Both the position numbers and the translations under genes were made by a program. 64,000 bases of DNA from Serinus canaria (lineage: Eukaryota > Chordata > Aves > Passeriformes > Fringillidae), in the NCBI RefSeq assembly GCF_022539315.1, contig NC_066313.1:10357764-10421763 (forward strand), given 5' to 3'. A model generated the notes under the pieces. That model saw nothing but the letters and a program-made list of their open reading frames with translations. It did not search any database and was not told where the DNA came from. Of this stretch, positions 40,788 to 50,000 are shown piece by piece (the stretch's first letter is position 1; each line of letters begins with the position of its first letter).

Positions 40788-40859
40788 CAGCCTTGAGAAC
40801 CAGAATAGAATCCTGACTCCTTCTTCGGTCTCCGGGCTGGGAAAAGAAACTCTCTAACA

Positions 40860-41215
40860 CATCTCGGGGTCATCCTACCACAGAGACCCCGAGAGGCACC
40901 GGGCCAGGACAGCGGGACAGGGACGGGGCCCGCTCTGGGCCGGGCCGGGCCGGGCCGGGCAGGGAGGGAGGGAGCTGCTGCCGCCGCCCCGCACCTTGGC
41001 TCCTCCAGGGGCCAGCAGAGCGGCTGAAAGGCAATTACTGCTTCTGAGGGAGGGCTGCTGCTGGCCGTGGTGTCCCGGGAGAGGCCGAGCCTGCCCCTGC
41101 TTTGAGCGCTGCCTCCCTCTGCTGTCCTGCCGCCGCTCTGCGCTGGGGACACGCCAGGTCACCACCGGGAACAGCCCAAGCACGAGACCGGGACAAACGC
41201 CTTGAAAACAATTTT
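40860..41215. other. Short CpG-rich island next to LTR
   Basis: This segment is very GC-rich and CpG-rich, unlike the AT-rich DNA around it. It contains (GGGCC)n at 40937-40960 followed by GGGA repeats, and many CpG sites through about 41215. It starts exactly where the LTR ends. It might be a small promoter island, a first exon of an unrecognised transcript, or GC-rich DNA carried with a mobile element. Minus-strand frames (for example 40745-41152) are open but cross the LTR boundary and are rich in Ala, Pro and Arg, as expected from composition. Confidence 0.6.
40937..40973 (+). repeat. (GGGCC)n then (GGGA)n simple repeat
   Basis: Nearly five GGGCC units lead directly into about three AGGG units. 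The tract is strongly G-rich on the plus strand. Confidence 0.85.
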
Positions 41216-44200
41216 TGCTTGATGCTATTCAGTTTCACAAGGAACACTTTAATGTCTGGAAGTGTCAGTCCCAAGCGCTGGAGGCTTCACAGTGGAAAAT
41301 AAATAAATAGAGAACGGCTGGGAAATGTGTTTTCTCCTCACGGAGCTGCCTGATCAGGTTTCCATTGCTAATAAGAAGTAATAACCAGTAACAGCTTCTT
41401 CTCTGAGAGAGAAGTAACGTGAATTTCTAAGCAGCAGAGATTCTCTGAAAAGAGAGGAATATGAAAAATGTTCACATGTTTTGATGGAGGTAAAACATGG
41501 AGCTAACATCTGACACAGGCTGGGGAAGTCCTTCCATATCCCTGTATCCACACGCAAGATATCAGGATTCAGAAGACCAGGATTCTGAAGATAGCCCATG
41601 AGGTGTGTGGGACTAGACAGCATCTCTGAGAAACCTGATGGTTTGAATAAAAGCACCCATTTTCATTGGCATAGATGATTTGGGCTTGGTGATTTTTATG
41701 CCTTTCAGACAGCATATGATCAGCCTTTCCAACAGCCTCTGGGCTCTTCTTCATTTGCAGATCTGCAGAATTTCTAAGCCAGTCTCAGTTCTGAAAGGTA
41801 AAGTGCCAGTGCACTTAGGATTTTGGTTTAATTGGTGTTTTTCCAATGTTTTCATAAGCAAATTCGAAAGTTTTTTACCTTCTGTAAACTCTTAATAAGT
41901 ATAATATTCTGGAAGCAGTAAGGTGAGCTCACAGTATGTTTGCAGTGTCAATGGCTATTTTTATGTTCTCCATGCATGAGCCATGACAATACTGTCCTGC
42001 GTGATAAAACATATATTAAATCACAGTTTGCAGGCATGATCCTACAGTCTCAACAGTTTGCTTTCCAAACACAAGATAACAATTTGCTGAGTGAGCTGCT
42101 TTGAATTCTTGCAGGCATTGTATTGAGTTCTAATAGGGGCTGTGATTTAACAGGGGCTAAAATTTGCTCTTATTTGGTTGTGAGTCTTTCAGCAGTCATT
42201 GTATGCACATGAGGGCACATTCTGCCTCTTTCTATTTAATGTGCATGTTACAGTTCAAATCCTTCTCTTAAATGTACTTAGTGTGAGACACACTGAATGA
42301 TATTTTATTTACACTAGTAGTGGGAGCGGTGTTGAAATTTTCATTATTCCAGTTTTTAATAGTGTTGAAAAAGGAATGTCATGGTTGTTTTTGGTTTTTT
42401 TTTTCTGTGACCTCTAAGTAGAAGTAATTTGCTCCATACAGATTAGGACAGAGACTGGAAGAGAAGCTCAGCATCATTCTGTGGCTCTGTGCAGTACCTT
42501 GTGCATCCAATTAACTAATGAAATTTGAATGAAGGTGGGGGGGGGACAGGACATAGAAATCCTTTTTTTCTTAGAAACATTCCCGGTTTGCAACAGACAA
42601 GAGCGTGGCACTGCCCTGCTGGAGTTATAGTATAAAGTAATAAACCAGGGTGCAGAGTCAGACTACAGAGAAACCTGACCCCACACAATAATCTGGGTGT
42701 ATGGGTCCAGGAGAACAAGGAGTTTTCAAAATCCTTTGCATTGTTATGGATCCCCATGGCTCCTTGGCAGAAGTCCAGACCCATGCATTAGCCATCTCAG
42801 AACAGCTTCCTCAGGTTTCTAATGCCAAATAACCTGATAATATTATGCTCTTTCTGGCACTAAAAAGCCTTCCCTAAAATTATATGTCTTTTAATTCAGG
42901 TATTGGTTGACTGGTTTAGCAATTCTACTTTTACCTCAGCTCACATGTAATTCCAGAAAACTATAAACCAAGAACAGAAGGGCAACAATTACACTGTGTC
43001 CCTGATATACACAGACCCAACATCCACACACTCCCAAATTAGTATACTAATGATGTTACTGCTTTAATTAACCATGCTACTGTGCCTGTACTGGACTCTT
43101 TCCCAAGAACTGTTCAGGTTACTGCGTAAGGCAAGGACACTGATTTTCCTTTAATGCTTTTTTTTTTTTTTCCCTTTATTGACAAGACTGCCAAGTTCAC
43201 AGAAGAATCAATAGCCAAGGATATTCACATAGGATAAGATTTACAAAGCATGTTTCACAGACAGTAACAACTGGGACCTCGGAGCACTTACTGGAACCAA
43301 CAAAATGACAACTGATATGTCCTCCAGTGAATCTATGTTAAGACGTTCTGTCTGCAGTAATTAAAAACTAGGTAATGTCACCTGTGTGAAAAGCCCACCA
43401 TAAAATCAGCTCCACTTAGGAGTGTAACTTGACATGTTGACTTTTTCCATCAGCAGCTCTGTCCTCTAAGCCTGCCTCTGGCCCTGCTATGCTGAGTACC
43501 ACCTTCCTTAACTCATTTCAACAAAAGCAATACACTCTTGTGATCTCTCTTATTTTTTCTACTATCTCTTTCCTTCAGTGATACGTGTGGGATGGTCTTG
43601 TAACTCATTAATTACACTTAAGAAAATTACACCTCAGTAAACACACGAAATATTTTTTCACACAGTTCTTTTTGTCATACATAGATTTCAGAGTTATTAC
43701 ATCTCTCTTTCAATTCTTTGAGCTTATTTAAGCAAATTTATCTTGCCCAGTAAAATACTCATGTTTTCTGTTGTGTACTTTTAGCTAAGCAGGACCTAGA
43801 TATCACTAAGCACAAGGATTCCCTGGGTATTCATAGTGTACAGTATAAATGAAATTGATTCTACTTCTTCCCATACTCCAGAAACACCTAAACTTCTACC
43901 AAAATCAGAGCACACACATACACACACAGAGCCTGAAACAAGTCTTTTACATGCTTTTTCATACACACACTTGTACTGACTTCATGCAGAAACTTTTATG
44001 GAGAGAAATAATGAAGGAAAAGAAAAGGAACTAACCTTATCATAGGTTATTGCATGTAGGAAGTATTATAAATATTATTAATTGCTTGGCTCTCTTCCTT
44101 CTCTGTCATATTTCCCTCAGGTCTCTGTTCCATGCTCAAGGCCACTATTTGATGGGGGAGGTATAAAGTCATAACAGGCTGATGTAAATTTCCTTTGAGG

Positions 44201-45892
44201 TGCCTTATATATCACAGATTCCACGAGGGAGATGAAGCAGCAATTTTGTCCCTGCTCATAAGTAAGGGATGGAAGAAATGCTTCTTGTGAAGAGAACTAG
44301 ACTCATGCCTGTTCTCTAATTGAGGCCAGTATAGTATATTATTCTTCAGGTAAATCTTTGATAACACTTATTGCCTTTTCCAAGACCCCTTCTGTAAGGA
44401 GGGCTTGTAATTCTGAGGAGGAAATGAACAACTCCAAAACTGAGGGAGATAAAGCAAGTGTCAGTGTCAAGGGCCTTAGATGAGGCCTGTTAGCTGAATT
44501 TTATGTTTCTGCTAAATTAAAATCAGAAACTCATTGCAGAAAATGAAAGAAGGTAGTTCAGGCAGGCACTTTTTAAGATCACCATCAGCCTCTGAACAGT
44601 TGAGAAGCCTTTGTCTACCTACTGTAGATACCTGGGTTGCTGGCTTGAAAAGATGCAGATCTACTACTCTGACAGGGTTGCCATCAGGGCTTTCCTGAGC
44701 ATGCCAAGAAAGCCACTTATTGACCTTAAAAAGCTTAATTAAGCTGAGCAAATGATGATAAAAACCTAGGGAGAATACTCATTTCAGAAATATTGTAATG
44801 GGTCCACCCAGGGAAATAAGATAACACTTAGATGTGCACCTTCCATGTCCAGTATCCGTTTCATCTCCACATACTGCCTTTAGAAATCACCTGTTATTTA
44901 AGATGCCAGATGACCTTTTAATAAAACAATGAAGTGACATTTTAAAATATTTCCAACTTAACCACAGTCCCTAGCTCTTGTCCAGCAGCACATTTGTGCA
45001 GTTCAACTGGTAACTTGTTTTTTTCCTCCCAAGGAATTTCACCATCCACATGAGCAACAAAAAAGAACATGTGCAGATGCCAGTCTTTGCAAGTCTGTTG
45101 TAGACAAGGGAAGCACAGTGGGTTTTTTACACCCCTTGAGGTCCTATTCCAGAAAGGATTTAGGCTTTTATTGCCTTGCAATTGTCACAATTATGTACTC
45201 AGATGAGCCAGCTCAGTAAAATAAACTGGAAGATGTAAATGACACTGGTTTTCCTACAGCTGTCTTCAATACTGGGTGAAGAATGGCACTTTTGCTACAT
45301 GAATAAATGGCATTAAATTCATAAAGCACAGCTCAAGAGGAAAAGAATTTGCTGAAATCCAGCTCTTGTTCACATGTGGACAAGAATCTGCTTTTACACA
45401 CAGGTTTTGATCACAGCAGTTTAATCAGTGAGGCAACAATATGTTTGCTCAACTAAAGCTATCTTAGTTCTGATGGGAAAGATTGTTACCTATTCAACAC
45501 ATATAGAAATAATCACATTATTTTGCCATCAAAATCAGTGGCAACACTTCATAAGCAGAGTAAAACTAAGGATGACAATGGGTGTCAAAATTTAAGTGGG
45601 TAGTATCAGCTGAAAAGTAGGAGGGAGAGGAGCTACACAGTCATTTAAAATAGAGAGCATCAGGGATTGATGAGGAATGAGTTGAAGAGCCAGGAAAGTG
45701 TCTCTAGCAGAAATTGGCAAAGCCTATAATTGAAGTCAAGAAGATAAAATATAGATGTATGTTTCCTGGAGAATGGGTTTCCCAGAATTTTGTGTGCAAT
45801 TGATTTTTTGTTCACTTACATGACATATTTGGTTTTCAAAACTGCTTTGACTGAGACTCTGAGACTCTACAGTGGTTAACCAAAATGGCTTA
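41216..45892. other. Non-coding stretch, no gene recognised
   Basis: About 4.7 kb of AT-rich, largely unique DNA. A 14-base T-run lies at 43158-43171 and short CA-rich words near 43913-43927. The longest open frame is 100 codons (minus, 41354-41656) with no recognisable domain. Confidence 0.6.
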
Positions 45893-46012
45893 AAAAAAAA
45901 TCTGACGAGAACAAGAAAGGGGAAGAAAGAAGAAGGAAAACAGAAAGAAAGGAAAGGAGAGAAAGGAGAAGACGGAGAAGGAATAGAATGGAAATGAGAA
46001 GACGGATAAGGA
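45893..46012 (+). repeat. Purine tract with a 30-base tandem duplication
   Basis: The plus strand is almost pure purine (ggaagaaagaagaaggaa style). At its right end two near-identical 18-base words, ggagaagacggagaagga at 45965-45982 and tgagaagacggataagga at 45995-46012, lie 30 bases apart. It sits directly left of the CGGAAG island and shares its GACGGA and GGAA words, so the two may be parts of one locus. Confidence 0.7.
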
Positions 46013-46047
46013 CTTAGTACTGAAGAATGCAATTAAGAGGTAAGTGC

Positions 46048-47018
46048 ATTAATACTCTCTGACGGAAGGCATGCAAGGGAGGAATTAAGTCAGTACTTCC
46101 TTCATTTAATGCCTGGACTGAATGACTTCCATTACTTCCTGGTCACGCTGCTTCCGGCCCGACCTGACTGAAGAGAGTTGCGTCCTTCTTTTCCTTCCTT
46201 CCCTTCCTTTTTGCTTTCCTTCAAATCCTTTCACATCCTTACATTGTTGCCAGTTTACTGACTTTTCTTCCTTCTTGGCTGACGGATTGGTGCGGCAGAA
46301 TTGGCGGAATTGACTGTGGCGGAAAGGTGAATGACATGGGCGGAAGTTAATGAAGTGGTGTTCGGACAAGCGACTGAAGGAAGTTGCGAAGCAGTGGGGG
46401 CGGAAGGAAGTATGGCGGAAGGAAGTGGGCGGAAGTAAGTGGCGGCAGAAGTGGCGGAAGATTGGCGGAAGGAATTGGCGGAAGGAAGTGTCGTGAATGA
46501 AGTGCGGAAGGAGTTGCGGAGGAGTGCGGGCGGAAAATGGCGAGGAAGTGGAGTGGCGAAGGACGTGGGTGTGCGGAAGGGAAGTGGGCGGAAGAAGGAA
46601 GGAAGAAGGAAGAAGACATGAAGGAAGGAAGGAAGTCAGGACAGGAAGGAAGACGTCCCTTATGGCGTACAGAAGTGGGCGGAAGGAGTGTGGCGGAGGC
46701 AATGATTGTCGGAGGAAGGAATTGGCTAAAGGAATTTGCGGACGTTCGGCACCTTGGTCCTGCCGTAACCCGGACGTGCGGCCGTACGGGCGCATTTTCT
46801 TACGTTTCGTGCCTTGGTTGACTTTTCGTCACTGGTGGCTGCTATTTGTTGGCGGCCGCACCACTTCCTTTACTTCTTTCTGCTCCTCTTGACCCTTTTA
46901 CCTCCTTCCGTTTATCCCTTTCCTTCCTTCCTTTCCTTGCCCTTCCTTATTTCCTCCTTAGGGTGCCGTCTTACTTTCCTTAATTCCTTCAGCCGTGCTT
47001 CCGTTCACATGAATTAAG
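46048..47018. repeat. CGGAAG-rich CpG island with inverted-repeat ends
   Basis: An unusual 970-base locus of unknown identity. It has a pyrimidine-rich left block (about 46093-46265) and a purine-rich CpG-dense core (about 46270-46740). A mixed CpG-rich part (46741-46860) and a pyrimidine-rich right block (46861-46990) follow. In the core the hexamer CGGAAG occurs on the plus strand at 46341, 46401, 46416, 46430, 46455, 46466, 46479, 46505, 46574, 46589 and 46680. A loose unit near ggcggaaggaagt recurs at about 11-15 bases or twice that spacing. A hand count gives about 45 CpG sites in 46261-46860. The ends are imperfect inverted repeats, 46048-46089 against 46979-47018. A 229-codon minus-strand frame (46106-46795) is probably a by-product of the repeat. 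It could be a minisatellite, a foldback or non-autonomous DNA transposon, or a promoter-like island of ETS-type sites. Confidence 0.7.
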
Positions 47019-50000
47019 GAAATGCCGTAAGGAAGGATCGTGTCTCTTTCCATATTAACTATGACCCATGACCTGCAAAGACAGAAACTGGTAATGTTGT
47101 AGCTGTTCTTAAAATTTCAAGGGTCAGATATGGCAACACATTTAATCCTATTAATTTCAGTGGAAGTCTTCACTGATAAAGATACTAATCAGTAAAACTA
47201 TGGAGAACAGCAACCAACCCTTAAATGGAATGGCGTCCCTGTAAGAGTTCTATCCTATCCTTCTGGGTCTCTTGCAGGGTCATTGTAACAGTTCTAACAC
47301 ATTTATCTTTCTCTGAATATAACATTTTTAAAATTACTTTACCTTCCATTATCGAGGTCTCAACCCTATATATTTGGAATCTCAAATTTTATCTTTCATG
47401 CTAAACATGTTTTGCTGTCTGGTGCTGAACTGTGGAGGACTATTGTATCTCTGTCGTTGAGACATACTTTCAAAATGCTGATAATACTGTATGATAAGAC
47501 TGTCATATTTAATTACCAGGCTAGCAGTTATGAGGACATTGGTATCTGATTCCCTTAGGTCTACAAATATATGACCATAACTTTGCAAACAGCTGTCCAT
47601 CAACAGTTCTGCTTATCAACATCGATGTGGAAGGGTTTAAATGTCTTCTCCCAGTGCTTCTGTGCTAATATTCTCTGCTGCATTTTCTGCAGTACACAAG
47701 GCTGGTCTATCTGCCAATCCATGCTCTAATCTCAGTGAGACCAGAGGGGAAAAAAGCCAACAAAACTTACTGCACTCTTTTCAGAAAGGTAGTGAAGGTC
47801 AGACTAATCAATCTCAAATAAAAATGACACTACTTGAAAATTCCCATTTTACCTGAGTCCATATTAATTCCTCCTATCAGAACACTGATGTCCTGCTTCA
47901 CAAAGCATTACTGTTTGTAGGACAGTACTTGCAGCTCTTCTATAATCAGCTGCTGAAATTTCCCCTTAATTTATTCAGTGCCTGTACTCATTCATCCCAT
48001 TCCATACAAAATGCTGCATTCCTTGCAGTGTCACACAGCACCATCTATTTCAGTCGCATTGCTAACAACGTTTTCTCCTGTTTAGGAATCCATGTAAGTA
48101 CAGAGTCATGCAGGAATATGATCCTGTTGGTGTATAGCAGCCAGGCAGCCCACAGCATCTCATACTTTTAGTAAAATAGTTACTCAGAACAGTAACAAGA
48201 TCAATTCATTTAAACATGCACTTTAAAAACTGTTACATTTTTACAGCTAACTCTTAGCTGGTGTGAATTAGCAAGGATTGATTGACTTTGTGTTAATTCA
48301 ACCCTTACTGGCCTTAATAGAATGATGCTAACTGGGGACTGACCCTGAACAGCTGATCCTCCGGAAGCTACAGAACCACATTAGAAAAAAAGGATGGCAC
48401 TCAGAAAGACTTAAAGTTTAAAAAAAACAAAGGCACAGCAGCAGGCTGGAGAGAGGGCTGCCCAGTGGGATGGCCATAACAGAATTGAGGGTGTTAGGCT
48501 GCAGCAGAGACACTACAAGATGCACCCCAGATCAAGGCTTTCATTAAAGACCTGCTCAGGTTCGAGTGAACCCAACCACTACAAACCCATTCCCTGAGAA
48601 TCAGGTTCTGTGAGTTTTGCCACCTGCAGATTTGCCTCTTATGTTACCTTTTCATCATTAATCTGATCAATAAAATGTAGCTCATGTTAGTTACCATTAA
48701 AAACAGCCTTCCATTTGGGTTTTTCCTTTGGGTTCTTTGAAACATTGTCCCTTGTGGGTGTAACACAACTTCCACCCCTGTTAGAGTTGCTTACAAAACT
48801 CTTTCCTGTTTTCAGCATTTTTAGTGCATTTTGAAATCTATTTCTGTAATAACACTGAAGACCTGGTTTGGCAATTCATGAAGAGCTTCCTTAAAATTCA
48901 GATAAATTATGAGCTGTCAGTGTCAATCTTGAGTGTGATCTTATCAAAAAACTCGAGGTTAATTAGGAAGGATCTCATCCTTCTAAATCCATATAAGCTT
49001 AACATAATAATTGAGAGTTGAGATCAATTACTCATGGTATGTCAAGGGTAGGAACTTATATGGTAATGATTGAGTGCTTGGCCTGAATGCTCAAAAGTCA
49101 AGGTCAGAAAGCACACCAAATGTACATTTAAAATTTCTTGAAGTCCCAAGTGGTGGGGAAAGGAAAGGACTGAAAATCTTATGTGAACATAGTTAGGGTG
49201 TATGCTGATGTGAAACCCTGAGGCCACATTCAAAAAGCTTTGAAATAGTAAATACAGGGAGAGGCTGGGAATGACTACATCTGAAAATGGGATTCCCAGT
49301 AGTTTGGGAGCATTTTCATGGAGCAATTCAGAAGCTCCATTTCACGAGCAAACACCAAGTTTTCTCGATGGGCTAGCAGATTTAACTGAAGTAAAAATAA
49401 GGCCCTCTGTCTCATGCAGTGCATGAGACATTCATTGTGTCACAGGCTCACCTTAATGTGACACTGGCAGTCCCTTGCAAGCACAATCTTCATAACTTTC
49501 TCCAGTTCTCTGGAAACACACTGCCACTCCACCTTAATCACTTCAAGGCAAGGAGAAAACAAGAGTCCTGGAGCTGTCCTGCTCACCCTGGGCTTATTTT
49601 TTCTTTTTTTTCCCCTTTAAGAAAAACCCAAAGCTGAAAAAATATTGTTGCCAATACTTTTGAAGGAGCTGCCTTCCAAGTGAACCACTGAAACAGAGAC
49701 TGGATGTGCATGAGTTTATCTCTCTTATTGCACTAGAAGCCCAGACTGATATCTGCAAGAAAAGGATACAAAATTACAGCAAATTACGTACAGCCTTGGA
49801 TAGGGCGCTAGATTGCAGCTGCCTAAGGTAGGCTCTGTAGGCTTACTCTGTATGTCAGAGGAGGTATGGAATTACAGAGTGCTCATCCCAAAACTCTCAG
49901 ACACTTTGGCATTCGTAGTTTGTGAATAAATCCCCCCCGTGCTGAAAATGGGAGGGTCTCACAGTGAGATTAAACACACTGAGAGGATCTCCCCACTCAT

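Larger units (their letters stand above)
40449..40859 (+). mobile_element. Endogenous-retrovirus LTR, plus orientation (3' LTR likely)
   Basis: A 411-base unit begins TGTCACAGGG and ends CTCTCTAACA, giving TG...CA ends. It contains TATAAAA at 40681-40687 and AATAAA at 40782-40787, about 100 bases apart, which fits a U3-R-U5 layout with transcription starting near 40710. A polypurine-like stretch and a coding tail lie directly upstream, so this is probably a 3' LTR. Five- or six-base duplications around the LTR alone are not seen, which fits it being one end of a larger, truncated insert. From memory it resembles songbird LTRs, but I did not compare it with any library and give no family name. 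Confidence 0.75.

Noticed and set aside
38732..40859. The two LTRs treated as one provirus
   Set aside because: They are in opposite orientation, share no visible sequence, and a CR1 tail and a simple repeat lie between them.
40745..41183. Minus-strand frames of 135 and 102 codons rich in Ala, Pro and Arg
   Set aside because: They lie in GC-rich DNA where stops are rare, and the longer one crosses the LTR boundary, so it cannot be an ancient gene.
46106..46795. The CGGAAG island read as a real gene on the minus strand
   Set aside because: The predicted protein is a translation of the DNA repeat unit. Both strands and several frames are open in parts, which is typical of repeat DNA.
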